DNA of 56,709 nt from Candidatus Eiseniibacteriota bacterium (GTDB taxonomy: Bacteria; Eisenbacteria; RBG-16-71-46): positions 1 to 56,709 of the forward strand of contig JACRPT010000048.1 in NCBI GenBank assembly GCA_016223045.1. Reading direction: 5' to 3'. Both the position numbers and the translations under genes were made by a program. Numbering within the stretch: the stretch's first letter is position 1; each line of letters begins with the position of its first letter. The notes beneath the pieces were generated by a model. That model worked only from the letters and a program-made list of their open reading frames with translations. It did not search any database and was not told the DNA's origin. Shown here piece by piece: positions 32,182 through 41,790 of this stretch.

Positions 32182-32826
32182 TCACTCCTGGGGCACCCAG
32201 CGTCCCCGATCGTACTCGTATGCATCGGTGACCCGCCCGGTCTCGATCTCGACGACCTCGATGAGATTCGCGTGCTGGGAGTCGCGGAGATGTTCCAGGT
32301 AGAGATCGAGCGTCGAGAACTGCTGGTCGCAGTAGGCGTCGTAGTAGTAGTAGCCGGCCGGGGGCTGGTTCGCGATCGCGATCCCCACGGGGGCCGCGCG
32401 CGGATACCCGTATGAGGTGTATCCCCCGCCGCAGGAGCCGTAGCCGCGGGAGTAGTAGCCGTATGGGTAGCGGGGATACCCGAACCCGAGCCCAAGGGAG
32501 AAGTGTGGGTACCCGCGGTAGTAGTGGCCGCCGCGGTAGTAGTGGCCGCCGCGGTAGTAGTGGCCGCCGCCGTAGTAGTGGCCGCCGTAGGAGTGGCCAC
32601 CGCCGTAGGAGTGGCCGCCGCCGTAGGAGTGGCCACCGCCGTAGGAGTGGCCGCCGCCGTAGGAGTGGCCACCGCCGTAGGAATGGCCGCCGCCGTCGGA
32701 ATGGCCGCCGCCGCCTCCGTGCATCTGGGCTTGACTGGTGCCGGCCGGCATCGCCAGCAGCACCGCGTAGAGAAGCACCGTCAGTGCCGGCGCTCTCACG
32801 CATCGCAGGATCATGTGGCTGTTCAC
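32182..32826 (-). CDS. exported Gly/His/Tyr-repeat protein
   Basis: A 214-residue protein. GTG 32826 has GGAGG 5 nt upstream and is followed by a signal peptide (LTVLLYAVLLAMPAGTSQAQ). The mature start is a run of hexapeptide repeats GGGHSY (about seven, some as GGGHSD), then GGHYYRG repeats, then Tyr/Gly-rich sequence. The C-terminal 75 residues (GYYYYDAYCDQQFSTLDLYL...) form a small ordinary-looking domain. Gly/His/Tyr repeats occur in metal-binding, adhesive or cell-surface proteins. The 18-bp repeat units at DNA level show recent expansion. It sits between nupQ and the second PNP, on the same strand, and seems unrelated to them. Confidence 0.75.
   Translation of the reverse strand: MNSHMILRCVRAPALTVLLYAVLLAMPAGTSQAQMHGGGGGHSDGGGHSYGGGHSYGGGHSYGGGHSYGGGHSYGGGHSYGGHYYGGGHYYRGGHYYRGGHYYRGYPHFSLGLGFGYPRYPYGYYSRGYGSCGGGYTSYGYPRAAPVGIAIANQPPAGYYYYDAYCDQQFSTLDLYLEHLRDSQHANLIEVVEIETGRVTDAYEYDRGRWVPQE
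32515..32712 (-). repeat. 18-bp tandem repeats encoding GGGHSY and GGHYYR units
   Basis: On the plus strand the unit appears as CCGCCGTAGGAGTGGCCA-like 18-mers, with third-position C/G changes between copies. Adjoining copies near 32520-32575 encode GHYYRG instead. The period is exactly six codons. Confidence 0.8.
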
Positions 32827-32974
32827 CGGGTCCTCCTCTCCTGGTCGCCCACCATCCTCCGGGAGCCAGGGGCGGACCTCCGGTGACACGAGCTTGCGCC
32901 TCCGGGGAAATGGCATCAAGCGCCGCGCGGGGTTCTTTGCACACTCTTGACCGCCCGGGGCGTCTGCGTCCGGC

Positions 32975-33928
32975 TCAGCCCTGCTCCGGGTCGTAGGGCA
33001 CGCCGATCGCGCGCGGGGCGGTGGCGCGGCCGATGAAGCCGGCCAGCGCCAGCATGGTGACGAGGTAGGGCATCATCTGCAGCAGCTCGCTGGGGAAGCC
33101 GGAGCCCTGCAGGGTGATCTGCAGCGCCTCGGCGGTGCCGAACAGCAGGCAGGCCGCGGCGGCGCCCAGCGGCGACCACTTGCCCACGATCATCGCGGCC
33201 AGCGCGATGTAGCCGCGGCCGCCGGTCATGCCGTCGGTGAACGAGTGCTGCTCGCTCGCCAGCCAGGCGCCGGCGAGCCCGGCGAGCGCGCCCGAGATCA
33301 GCACGCCGAGCGTGCGGTAGCCGCTCACCCGGAGCCCGAGCGTGGCCGCCGCTTCGGGACGCTCGCCGATGCTGCGCAACCGCAGCCCGAACACCGAGCG
33401 GAACAGCAGCCACTGGCCGGCCAGCACCAGCGCGATGGCGGCGAGCACCAGCGGGGTCGAGAACACCGGGCCGAGTCCGGGGATGCTCGACAGCGCGCCC
33501 AGGTCCCAGTCGGGCAGCCCCACCACGCGCGCCGAGTTGGACGAGGAGTGGAAGACCTGGGTGAGCACGAACTTGGTGAGCCCGGCGGCGAGCAGGTTGA
33601 TGCCGAGCCCGCTGGTGATCTGGTCGGCGCGCGCCACCACGGTGACCAGCGCGTGGAGCGCGCCGGTCGCCACGCCGGCCGCGACCGCGGCGGCCACGCC
33701 GGCCCACGGGTTGCCGGAGAAGTGCGCGCCCAGCACGTAGGCCAGCGCGCCGTTCAGCATCATGCCCTCGAGCGCGATGTTGATGACGCCGCCGCGCTCG
33801 TTGATGGCGGCGCCGAGCGCGGCGAGCGTGTAGGGCACGCTGATGCGCAGCGCGGCCGCGAGGAAGAGGAGCAGGCTCACCGCGGCAGGTCCCGGGGCAG
33901 GAGCGGATGCACGCGCGCAGTGCATCAT
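32975..33928 (-). CDS. nupQ: nucleoside ABC transporter permease (NupQ type)
   Basis: A 317-residue inner-membrane permease of the BmpA-associated guanosine/nucleoside ABC family. The N-terminal block ISVPYTLAALGAAINERGGVINIALEGMML is characteristic (only part is needed: NERGGVINIALEG). GLRLRSIGERPEAAATLG and TGGRGYIALAAMIVGKWSP are further permease signatures. About eight to ten hydrophobic helices are visible. It is the second permease of the set; NupP and the ATPase NupO lie 7 kb upstream on the same strand beyond the hydrogenase operon. The N-terminus is uncertain because two adjacent ATG codons and a later GTG are possible. Confidence 0.88.
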   Translation of the reverse strand: MMHCARASAPAPGPAAVSLLLFLAAALRISVPYTLAALGAAINERGGVINIALEGMMLNGALAYVLGAHFSGNPWAGVAAAVAAGVATGALHALVTVVARADQITSGLGINLLAAGLTKFVLTQVFHSSSNSARVVGLPDWDLGALSSIPGLGPVFSTPLVLAAIALVLAGQWLLFRSVFGLRLRSIGERPEAAATLGLRVSGYRTLGVLISGALAGLAGAWLASEQHSFTDGMTGGRGYIALAAMIVGKWSPLGAAAACLLFGTAEALQITLQGSGFPSELLQMMPYLVTMLALAGFIGRATAPRAIGVPYDPEQG

Positions 33929-33960
33929 GCCGCGCGGGACGGGTCAAGCGCGGCGCGGGC

Positions 33961-34452
33961 TCAGGCCCTCGACCGGTGCGGCACGGCAGCCGCGGGCGCG
34001 GCGGCCTCGGCGGCCACGCGTTCGACCAGCCGGTCGAGCGCGGCTTCGACGCCGGGCGTGAGCGGTGCGCCGAGCGTGAAACGCTTCACCTCGATCCCGA
34101 CCACCACGAGGGTCGGGGGGAGGATGCCGAGCGAGCGCGCCAGCTCCACCGCCTCGGCCACGCCGAACGTGTGGGTCGAGCCCACGAAGATCCCGGCGGG
34201 GAGCCGGGTCGCGGCGGCGTCGAAGCGGTGGAGCGTGCCGGGCGACACGCCGGCGCGCACCGCGTCCACCACCACCGCGCGCTCCGCGCCCTGCCAGGCG
34301 TCGAACAGCGCGGACATCTCGCCCTCGCACTCGACCACCTCGAAGCGCCCGGGATGCCGCCGGCGCAGGCGGCGCACCGCGAGGATGCCCACGGCGTCGT
34401 CACCGCGCAGGAGGTTGCCGACGCCGATGACCCGCGCGGGGCGCGGGATCAC
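33961..34452 (-). CDS. [NiFe]-hydrogenase maturation endopeptidase (HycI/HoxW type)
   Basis: A 163-residue member of the M52 hydrogenase maturation proteases, which cut the C-terminal peptide off the large subunit after nickel insertion. The start [20 protein letters not shown] carries the conserved GxGNxLxGDD-G signature, whose Asp binds nickel. The second conserved Asp is in VVVDAVRAG near residue 60, and a His is in STHTFGVAE near residue 93. The start GTG 34452 overlaps the stop of the large-subunit gene by 4 nt, so it is translated together with its substrate. It is the last gene of the hydrogenase operon. Confidence 0.9.
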   Translation of the reverse strand: MIPRPARVIGVGNLLRGDDAVGILAVRRLRRRHPGRFEVVECEGEMSALFDAWQGAERAVVVDAVRAGVSPGTLHRFDAAATRLPAGIFVGSTHTFGVAEAVELARSLGILPPTLVVVGIEVKRFTLGAPLTPGVEAALDRLVERVAAEAAAPAAAVPHRSRA

Positions 34453-35747
34453 CCGCGCTCCACGCTCAGCTTCAGGAAGTGGGTGGCGCACGAGATGCAC
34501 GGGTCGTAGTTCCGGATGGCCTGCTCGCACTGCCAGGTGAGCTCCTGCTCGCCGAGGTGGACGCGCGGCTCCACGAACCGCCACAGGTCCTCCTCGATGG
34601 TCTTCTGGTTCTGCGAGGTGGGCGGAACGATCTTCGCTTCGAGGATCGTCCCGTCGCCGGCCAGCCGGTAGCGGTGGTAGAGGATGCCGCGCGGCGCCTC
34701 GCTGCAGCCGCAGCCGGTACCGGCGCATGGTACCACCGACACGGCGGGCGCGTCGGGCGGCTCGTAGGCGGCGATGATGCGCAGCGCCTCGTCCACCGCC
34801 TGCACGGTCTCGACCGCGCGGACCACGATGCTCCGGAAGGGATTCAGGCACACCGGCCCCAGCCCCGCCTCGCGCGCGGCCTGCTGCGCCACCGGCGCGA
34901 GCCGGTCGAAGTTGAGGCTGTAGCGCGCGAGCGGACCGACGGCGTAGGCGCCGCGGCCGCTCAGCACCGAGTGGAGCGCGCTGGAGCGCTCGACGTGCTC
35001 CTCGGCGAAATGGGCCTCGTAGTCGCGCACCGCGATGTCGAGCCCGCGGCTCGAGACCAGCCGGTCCCCGAGGATCGGGTACTCGGTCGGGTGGCGGAGC
35101 GCGACGAACTCGTAGTCGCGCTCGAAGTCGGGGAAGTGGAAGTCGCTCACCCAGCGCACCACCGCGAGCGCCTGGTCGAGCGCCCGCTTGAGCCGCTCCT
35201 CGATGGCCGCCAGCTCGCCGCGCGCGGGCACCCGGTAGAAGCCGCCGACCCGCACGTTGACGGGGTGGATCTCGCGCCCGCCCAGCACGCGCAGCAGCTC
35301 GTTGCCGGCCTGCTTGAGCTGGAGCCCGCGCGTGACGGCCCCGGGGTGGTCCTTCGCCATGGCGATGCCGCTCTCGTAGCCGAGGAAGTCGGGCGCATGC
35401 AGCAGCGTGACGTGGAGCGCGTGGCTCTCGATCCACTCGCCGCAGTAGAGCAGCCGCCGCAGCGCGCGCAGCGGGCCGTCCACTGTGACGCCGAGCGCGT
35501 CCTCCACGGCGTGCACCGCGCTCATCTGGTAGGCGACCGGGCAGATGCCGCAGATGCGCGAGGTGATGTCGGGCGCCTCGCCGAAAGCGCGGCCGCGCAG
35601 CAGCGCCTCGAAGAAACGCGGCGGCTCGACGATGCGGAACTGGACGTCCACGACCGCGTCGCCCTTCAGGCGCACGGTGAGCGCGCCCTCGCCCTCGACG
35701 CGGGTCAGCACCTCCACCCTGATGGTCCGGCTGCTACCGCGGCTCAT
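34449..35747 (-). CDS. hydA: [NiFe]-hydrogenase large (catalytic) subunit, group 3b type
   Basis: A 432-residue catalytic subunit that binds the NiFe(CN)2CO site and interconverts H2 and protons. The proximal nickel-ligand motif is RICGICP (Cys66, Cys69). The distal motif DPCISCATH has Cys417, Cys420 and His423. A nine-residue tail after His423 (FLKLSVERG) is what the neighbouring protease would remove. [18 protein letters not shown] is typical of group 3 cytosolic enzymes. With the HydB, HydG and HydD partners this is the alpha subunit of an NAD(P)-linked bidirectional hydrogenase or sulfhydrogenase. It overlaps the small-subunit gene by 14 nt. Confidence 0.93.
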   Translation of the reverse strand: MSRGSSRTIRVEVLTRVEGEGALTVRLKGDAVVDVQFRIVEPPRFFEALLRGRAFGEAPDITSRICGICPVAYQMSAVHAVEDALGVTVDGPLRALRRLLYCGEWIESHALHVTLLHAPDFLGYESGIAMAKDHPGAVTRGLQLKQAGNELLRVLGGREIHPVNVRVGGFYRVPARGELAAIEERLKRALDQALAVVRWVSDFHFPDFERDYEFVALRHPTEYPILGDRLVSSRGLDIAVRDYEAHFAEEHVERSSALHSVLSGRGAYAVGPLARYSLNFDRLAPVAQQAAREAGLGPVCLNPFRSIVVRAVETVQAVDEALRIIAAYEPPDAPAVSVVPCAGTGCGCSEAPRGILYHRYRLAGDGTILEAKIVPPTSQNQKTIEEDLWRFVEPRVHLGEQELTWQCEQAIRNYDPCISCATHFLKLSVERG

Positions 35748-36516
35748 GGGACTCGCTCTCCCTGCGGAAGGCCTCGGCGCCCGCGTTGATGCCGCGGAAC
35801 GCGCGCACCAGGTCCGCGTCGCTCTGGCCGAGGATGCGGAGGCGCTCGCCCAGCGCGGCGGTGTTCGGGTTCTTGAGCGGACCGAAGCAGCCGTAGCAGC
35901 CGCGCCGGTAGGCCGGGCAGATCGCGCCGCAGCCGGTGCGCGTCACCGGTCCCAGGCACGGCGTGCCGTCCGCCACCAGGACGCACACCGTGCCGCGCCG
36001 CTTGCACTCGAAGCACACGCTGTGGGCCGCCAGCACCGGCCTGCGTCCGTTCAGGGTCGCCAGGATGACCTCGAGGAGCTGCCGTTTGTCCACCGGGCAG
36101 CCGTGCAGCTCGAAGTCCACCGGCACGTGGTTCGCGATCGGCGTCGAGGTCTTGAGCGTGTGGATGAAGTCCGGCGTGGCGTAGACCAGCGGGATCCACT
36201 CGCCGACGTCGGCGAAGTTGCGCAGCGCCTGGATGCCGCCGCTGGTGGCGCACGCGCCGATCGTGACCAGCACCTTCGAGGCGCGGCGCACCTGGTGGAT
36301 GCGCTCGGCGTCGTGCGGTGTGGTGATCGAACCCTCGACCAGCGACAGGTCGTAGGGGCCCTTCGCCACCGCGCGCGAGGCCTCGGGGAAGTGCGCGATC
36401 TCGAGCGCGCCGGCCAGCGCGAGCAGCTCGTCCTCGCAGTCGAGGAGCGAGAGCTGGCAGCCGTCGCACGAGGCGAACTTCCACACCGCGAGCTTGAGTC
36501 TCCGGCGCGCGCCCAC
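35734..36516 (-). CDS. hydD: [NiFe]-hydrogenase small subunit, group 3b type
   Basis: A 260-residue electron-transfer subunit that carries [4Fe-4S] clusters from the nickel site to the flavin subunit. The proximal cluster ligands are visible as FASCDGCQ (Cys17, Cys20), IGACATSGG and HGCPVDKRQ. The distal clusters are [11 protein letters not shown] and [20 protein letters not shown] with CYGCFGP. There is no Tat signal, so it is cytosolic, as expected for group 3. GTG 36516 follows the HydG stop with a 1-nt gap. It is the delta subunit of the sulfhydrogenase-type complex. Confidence 0.92.
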   Translation of the reverse strand: MGARRRLKLAVWKFASCDGCQLSLLDCEDELLALAGALEIAHFPEASRAVAKGPYDLSLVEGSITTPHDAERIHQVRRASKVLVTIGACATSGGIQALRNFADVGEWIPLVYATPDFIHTLKTSTPIANHVPVDFELHGCPVDKRQLLEVILATLNGRRPVLAAHSVCFECKRRGTVCVLVADGTPCLGPVTRTGCGAICPAYRRGCYGCFGPLKNPNTAALGERLRILGQSDADLVRAFRGINAGAEAFRRESESHEPR

Positions 36517-36517
36517 G

Positions 36518-37387
36518 TCACAGCTCCCGGACGCCGAGCAGCGGCGCCACGCGGTCCCAGCGGTAGACCGGGCCGTCCCTGCAGATGAAGGTCGGGCCGA
36601 GCTGGCAGTGGCCGCAGAATCCGACCGCGCACTTCATGTTCCGCTCCAGCGACACCCAGGTGCGCGCCGGCACCACGCCGTGGTGGGCGAGCGCGCGCAC
36701 GGTGAAGGTCATCATGAGCTCCGGGCCGCAGACGAAGGCCACGGCGTTGTGGGGGTCGAAGTGGGCGCGCGGCACGAGCGTGGTGACCACGCCCACCAGC
36801 CCGTGCCAGCCGGGCGCCGCGCGGTCCACCACCACCTCGACATCCGCGTCGAAGCGGCCGCGCCAGGTTTCGATCTCGCGCGCGAACAGGATGTCGCGCG
36901 GGGTCCGCGCGCCGTACAGAAGCACGATGCGCCCGTATCGCTCGCGCTGCGACAGCACGTGGTAGAGCGCGGGCCGGAGCGGCGCCAGGCCGATGCCGCC
37001 CGCCACCAGCACGACGTCGCTGCCCTCCGCCAGAGACACCGGCCACGCGCTGCCGAAGGGCCCGCGCAGCCCGACCACGTCGCCGCGCTTCAGGCGCTGC
37101 AGGCTCTGCGTCACCGGCCCGACGGCGCGGATGGTGTGCACCACCTGTTTCACCGGCCCGGGCGGGCCGCTCAGCGAGACCGGCACCTCGCCGGCGCCGA
37201 AGGCGTAGAGCATGTCGAACTGGCCGGGCTGGGACGAGAATCCGCCCGGGCCGCCGACCGGCTCCAGCCAGAGCGTGAAGACGTCGTGGGTCTCGACCAC
37301 GCGGCGCGCCACGCGGAACGGCGCGGGGCGCATCGGATCGCCCCCGGCCGGGCCGGGCGGGCCGGCGTCCTCAGTCGTGGTCGCCAT
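36518..37387 (-). CDS. hydG: hydrogenase FAD/NAD(P)-binding subunit (HydG type)
   Basis: A 289-residue member of the ferredoxin-NADP reductase-like family that includes PyrK and sulfhydrogenase gamma. The FAD-binding barrel runs to about residue 120, with [21 protein letters not shown]. The NAD(P) domain has [17 protein letters not shown] near residue 126 and [11 protein letters not shown] near 219. A C-terminal [2Fe-2S] site has [17 protein letters not shown]. It passes electrons between NAD(P)H and the hydrogenase clusters. It overlaps the cNMP-domain gene by 17 nt. Confidence 0.92.
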   Translation of the reverse strand: MATTTEDAGPPGPAGGDPMRPAPFRVARRVVETHDVFTLWLEPVGGPGGFSSQPGQFDMLYAFGAGEVPVSLSGPPGPVKQVVHTIRAVGPVTQSLQRLKRGDVVGLRGPFGSAWPVSLAEGSDVVLVAGGIGLAPLRPALYHVLSQRERYGRIVLLYGARTPRDILFAREIETWRGRFDADVEVVVDRAAPGWHGLVGVVTTLVPRAHFDPHNAVAFVCGPELMMTFTVRALAHHGVVPARTWVSLERNMKCAVGFCGHCQLGPTFICRDGPVYRWDRVAPLLGVREL

Positions 37388-37832
37388 AGAGGTCCAGCAG
37401 CTGGAGATTGGTGGCCTCGAGCCGCTGCACGATGAGCTGCGAGAAGCGGCTCATCAGCTCGTAGCCCAGCTCGTGGTCGGAGGCGAACTTCCCGCGCAGG
37501 CACTTGCCGTCGAGCGCGATCGCGCGGGTGGCGGTGAGGGCGTAGGCGTCGAAGTGCCACTGGTGCGGCGCCAGCAGCCACGACCAGCCCAGCACCTCGT
37601 TCTCCGCCACCGTCATGATGGTGAGCGCCCCGCGGCCGGGCGCGTGGATCTCGAGCGCGACGCGCCCCTGCCGCACGATCCAGAACTTGTCCGCGGGCTC
37701 GCCCTGTCTGCCGATGAACTGGCCGGCGTCGAACCGCGCGTTCGAGGCGCAGCCCGCGATCAGCTTCAGGTGTTCGGGTCTCATCCCCTGGAACAGGGGG
37801 ATCTGGGCCAGGATCGGCTCAAGCGTCTGCAC
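37371..37832 (-). CDS. cyclic-nucleotide-binding domain protein in the hydrogenase operon
   Basis: A 153-residue protein consisting of one CAP-type cNMP-binding domain ([16 protein letters not shown], then [20 protein letters not shown], then [10 protein letters not shown]) and no DNA-binding helix-turn-helix, which distinguishes it from Crp/Fnr regulators. The phosphate-binding cassette is degenerate: the usual GE...RxA is replaced by [22 protein letters not shown], so it may not bind cAMP. Its position inside the operon, overlapping HydB and HydG, suggests a structural or allosteric subunit of the hydrogenase. The pairing with group 3b operons has been seen in other bacteria as far as I recall. 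Confidence 0.85.
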   Translation of the reverse strand: MQTLEPILAQIPLFQGMRPEHLKLIAGCASNARFDAGQFIGRQGEPADKFWIVRQGRVALEIHAPGRGALTIMTVAENEVLGWSWLLAPHQWHFDAYALTATRAIALDGKCLRGKFASDHELGYELMSRFSQLIVQRLEATNLQLLDLYGDHD

Positions 37833-38979
37833 GTCGGTCCTCCTTCCTGCGTTTGCTCGCCTGGAGAGCCCGCACTTCCTCGGTGAGGTCGATGCCGGCG
37901 GGGCACCAGGTGATGCAGCGGCCGCAGCCCACGCAGCCGGACTCGCCGAACTGGTCGTGCCAGGTCGAGAGCTTGTGCGTGAGCCACTGGCGGTAGCGGG
38001 CGCGGATCGAGGGCCGCACGCTGCCGCCGTGGATGTACGAGAATTCAGCCGAGAAGCACGAGTCCCACCGGCGCACGCGCTCGGCGGTGCGCCCGGCGAG
38101 GTCCCCGGTGTCCTCGACGGTGGTACAGAAGCAGGTCGGGCAGACCATGGTGCAGTTGCCGCACGCCAGGCAGCGGTTCGCGACCTCGCTCCAGCGCGGG
38201 TGCTCGGGGCTGCGCCGGAGCAGGGCGGGGAGCCCCGCGGTCTCCATCGTGCGGCCCATCTGCTCCGCCACGCCCGCGAGCGCGCGCTCGGCCGCCGCGC
38301 TCTCCCCGGGCCGCACCGCGCGGTGCGGCACCGCGGCGAGCACCTCGGCGCCGCGCTCGCTCCCGACCTCGACGCGGAACCAGTGGCGACCGGCTTCGAG
38401 CACCTCGGTCAGGGCGAGATCGTAGCCCGCGCCGGCGCGGGGACCGGTCTTCATCGAGGCGCAGAAGCAGGTGGCGCCGGCGCGCGTGCACTGCACGGCG
38501 ACCACGAACAGCCCCGCGCGGCGCGCGCGGTAGGCCGGGTCCACGTGCGGGCCCCCGAGCAGCACGCGGTCCTGCACCGCGATGGCGTGGATCTCGCACG
38601 CGCGCACTGCGAGGAAGGCGAGCCGGGGCGGCGGCGGTTCCACGTCCACCACCTGGAAGCCGCCGTCCTCACGGTGTGCCTGCCAGAGCCTGAGCGCGGG
38701 CGGGTGGAGGAAGCGCTTCCAGGAGGACGGCCCCACGGTGAAGTCGAAGAGCCGCGGGGAGTCGCTGCGCTGGAGCCGGTAGCTGCCCGGCTCCTGCCGG
38801 TCGGTCCAGCCTGCGGGCAGGTCGGCGCTGCTCCGGACCTCGTCGTAGATCACCGCGCCGTCGCGCAGCAGCGGGCCCATCACCGTGAAGCCCCGCTCGC
38901 GCAGGGCCCCGAGGAGGGGGTCGAGATCGGCGACCTCGATCGCGCACTCCACCCCGGTCTCCACCGCGGTCTCCGGCAT
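37819..38979 (-). CDS. hydB: hydrogenase iron-sulfur subunit (HydB, sulfhydrogenase beta type)
   Basis: A 386-residue first subunit of the operon. The N-terminal 250 residues are the alpha/beta domain of the HydB/AsrA-like family ([33 protein letters not shown]). Two ferredoxin-type motifs follow: [16 protein letters not shown] near residue 265 and [20 protein letters not shown] near 350. In Pyrococcus sulfhydrogenase, HydB and HydG form the NADP-linked or sulfur-reducing half. GGAGGG lies 6 nt upstream of ATG 38979. A promoter at 39041-39069 faces it. The long upstream in-frame extension is non-coding by composition. Confidence 0.92.
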   Translation of the reverse strand: MPETAVETGVECAIEVADLDPLLGALRERGFTVMGPLLRDGAVIYDEVRSSADLPAGWTDRQEPGSYRLQRSDSPRLFDFTVGPSSWKRFLHPPALRLWQAHREDGGFQVVDVEPPPPRLAFLAVRACEIHAIAVQDRVLLGGPHVDPAYRARRAGLFVVAVQCTRAGATCFCASMKTGPRAGAGYDLALTEVLEAGRHWFRVEVGSERGAEVLAAVPHRAVRPGESAAAERALAGVAEQMGRTMETAGLPALLRRSPEHPRWSEVANRCLACGNCTMVCPTCFCTTVEDTGDLAGRTAERVRRWDSCFSAEFSYIHGGSVRPSIRARYRQWLTHKLSTWHDQFGESGCVGCGRCITWCPAGIDLTEEVRALQASKRRKEDRRADA

Positions 38980-39040
38980 CGCTGTCCCTCCGGCCCGGTC
39001 ACGGCTGCGCGGCCTCCCGCGGGCGCACCCCGCGGGGCGA

Positions 39041-39069
39041 CTTGTAGGGCGGTTTCGGCCGATGGTCAA
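39041..39069 (-). promoter_or_regulatory. promoter of the hydrogenase operon
   Basis: On the minus strand TTGACC (39069-39064), 17-nt spacer, TACAAG (39046-39041). The leader would be about 55 nt before hydB. Confidence 0.6.
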
Positions 39070-39130
39070 CCCGGGCGCGCCCGGAGGGCGATGACGTCCG
39101 GGCGCCGCGGTCGCGGGCGTGGCACACCGG

Positions 39131-39190
39131 CCGGACGGCGCCTCATACCGGCGACCGGATGGCGCCTCCCGCTTGCGCGGATGCCGCCTC
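39131..39190. promoter_or_regulatory. three direct repeats CGGAYGSCGCCTC in the hydrogenase upstream region
   Basis: CGGACGGCGCCTC (39132-39144), CGGATGGCGCCTC (39156-39168) and CGGATGCCGCCTC (39178-39190) repeat at 24 and 22 bp, about two helical turns. They lie 60-120 bp upstream of the hydrogenase -35 and between the divergent operons, as expected for an activator array. A second repeat pair, GCCGCTGACAG, lies at 39199-39209 and 39218-39228. The rest of the 38980-39400 gap shows nothing else. Confidence 0.45.
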
Positions 39191-39400
39191 CTGCCGAAGC
39201 CGCTGACAGGGACTGACGCCGCTGACAGTCGGGCCGAGCACTCGGGGCGGGTCGCGGCGAGCGCGGGGGGCGCGCCAGGGACCGCGATCGGCCCGCGGCT
39301 GCGGCCTCCGTGGGGGGGCGCCGCCGGCCGGGCCTCGCGGCGCAATAGTTGCACGGGAGCCAGCGGGGTCGGATCCGCCCGGAGAGGAAGGCGCCTGTCC

Positions 39401-40066
39401 ATGCGCTACCAGGACCGTGAAGAGGCCGGGCGCGAGCTCGCCCGATGGCTCGCGCCGGTGTCGCGACGCCCCTGCATCGTGGCCGGCATCCCGCGCGGCG
39501 GCGTGATGGTGGCGCAGCCGGTGGCCGAGCGCCTCGAGGCCCCGCTGGCCGTGGTGTTCACCCACAAGCTCGCGGCGCCCGCGGACCCCGAGCTGGCCTT
39601 CGGCGCGCTCGACGAGGACGGGCGCAGCCTGGTGGACCCGGGGCTGGCGGAGGAGCTGGGGCTCGAGGGCGAGGACATCGAGTCCGCGCGCCGGCGCGCG
39701 TGGTCGGCGATGCGGCGCGGCATGTCGCTCTACCACGCGCCGCGGCTCACGGCCTTCCTGCCCGGCTGCCCGGTCGTGCTGGTGGACGACGGACTGGCGA
39801 CCGGGCTGACCATGCGTGCCGCGGTCCACTACGCACGCCGCCACGGGGCCTTCGAGATCACCGTGGCGGTGCCGTGCGCCGCGGCCGACACCGCCGCACA
39901 GTTGCGCTACGAGGTCGAACACTTCGTCTGCCCGGTCGTGGACCGTGGCTTCGAAGCCGTCGGCCGTTACTACCGGGACTTCTCGGCCGTCTCCGATGAC
40001 GACGTGGCCGCACAGCTGGCGCGCACCCGGGCGCCAGGCGGGCCGGTCGGACGCGGGGGGAGGTGA
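39401..40066 (+). CDS. phosphoribosyltransferase-domain protein
   Basis: A 221-residue type I PRTase. The PRPP-binding loop is VVLVDDGLATGLTMRAA (about 125-141), where the two acidic residues and GLATG match the 13-residue signature. IVAGIPRGGVMVAQPVAERL near residue 25 is the other conserved loop. The hood resembles stand-alone PRTases often found with stress or dormancy genes, not a known salvage enzyme; the base substrate is not predictable. ATG 39401 has GGAGAGGAAGG about 10 nt upstream. It is divergent from the hydrogenase operon and 29 nt before a YbaK gene, so the pair may respond to the same condition. It might equally act in purine salvage beside the nucleoside transporter. Confidence 0.82.
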   Translation: MRYQDREEAGRELARWLAPVSRRPCIVAGIPRGGVMVAQPVAERLEAPLAVVFTHKLAAPADPELAFGALDEDGRSLVDPGLAEELGLEGEDIESARRRAWSAMRRGMSLYHAPRLTAFLPGCPVVLVDDGLATGLTMRAAVHYARRHGAFEITVAVPCAAADTAAQLRYEVEHFVCPVVDRGFEAVGRYYRDFSAVSDDDVAAQLARTRAPGGPVGRGGR

Positions 40067-40095
40067 AGCCCGCCACGGCGGGCGGAGGTCGGAAC

Positions 40096-40584
40096 ATGGC
40101 GATCAACGAACGCGTGTCGCGCCTGCTGGAGCAGAACCGCATCGAGTACGAGATCCTGCCACACCGCGAGGTGTTCACGGCGCAGGAGGTGGCGCAGACC
40201 ACGCACGTCTCCGGGCGCACGCTGGCCAAGGTGGTGGTGGTGCGCGAGCCCGCCGGCGCGTACCTGATGGCGGTGCTGCCGGCGAGCTGCCATCTCGACC
40301 TGAACCTGCTCGAGCAGATGACGGGCCACCGCGGCAGCGTGCTGGCGACCGAGGACGAGCTCAGGCGGCTGTTCCCCGACTGTGAGCTGGGAGCGATGCC
40401 GCCGTTCGGCCGGCTCTACGGCATGCCGATGTACCTGGACCACTGCTTCTGGAAGGCGTCCGAGTTCTTCTTCCAGGCCGGCAACCACCACGAGGTGGTG
40501 CGGATGGACTTCGAGGACTACCTGCAGCTCGCACGCCCGCTGGCGGGCGAGTTCTGCCTGCACGGGAGCAAGGTCGGGGTGTGA
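40096..40584 (+). CDS. YbaK/EbsC-type aminoacyl-tRNA deacylase domain protein
   Basis: A 162-residue single-domain protein of the YbaK/ProRS-associated editing family, which hydrolyses misacylated tRNAs in trans. The family look is given by YEILPHREVFTAQEVAQTTH, RTLAKVVVVREPAGAYLMAVLPAS (with the conserved Lys of the KVVV strand), and the C-terminal GMPMYLDHCFWKASEFFFQAG. ATG 40096 has GGAGGT 7 nt upstream. It lies 29 nt after the PRTase gene in the same direction, probably cotranscribed. The amino acid specificity is not readable. Confidence 0.85.
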   Translation: MAINERVSRLLEQNRIEYEILPHREVFTAQEVAQTTHVSGRTLAKVVVVREPAGAYLMAVLPASCHLDLNLLEQMTGHRGSVLATEDELRRLFPDCELGAMPPFGRLYGMPMYLDHCFWKASEFFFQAGNHHEVVRMDFEDYLQLARPLAGEFCLHGSKVGV

Positions 40585-40686
40585 GCCCGGCGCACGCCGG
40601 GCCGGGGCGGAGGGGATGAGGACGGCCGTGCGGAAGGCTGTGTCCCCCGTGCCGCCGCCGGAACGCGGCGGCGGGCCGCCGGCTTC

Positions 40687-41786
<1,100 letters not shown>

Positions 41787-41790
<4 letters not shown>

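Noticed and set aside
32515-32712. CRISPR-like array
   Set aside because: The repeats are contiguous 18-bp coding units without unique spacers and lie in frame in a signal-peptide protein.
32503-32886. Plus-strand Val/Ala-rich ORF
   Set aside because: It is the complement of the Gly/His/Tyr repeat; the minus frame has SD, signal peptide and an ordinary C-terminal domain.
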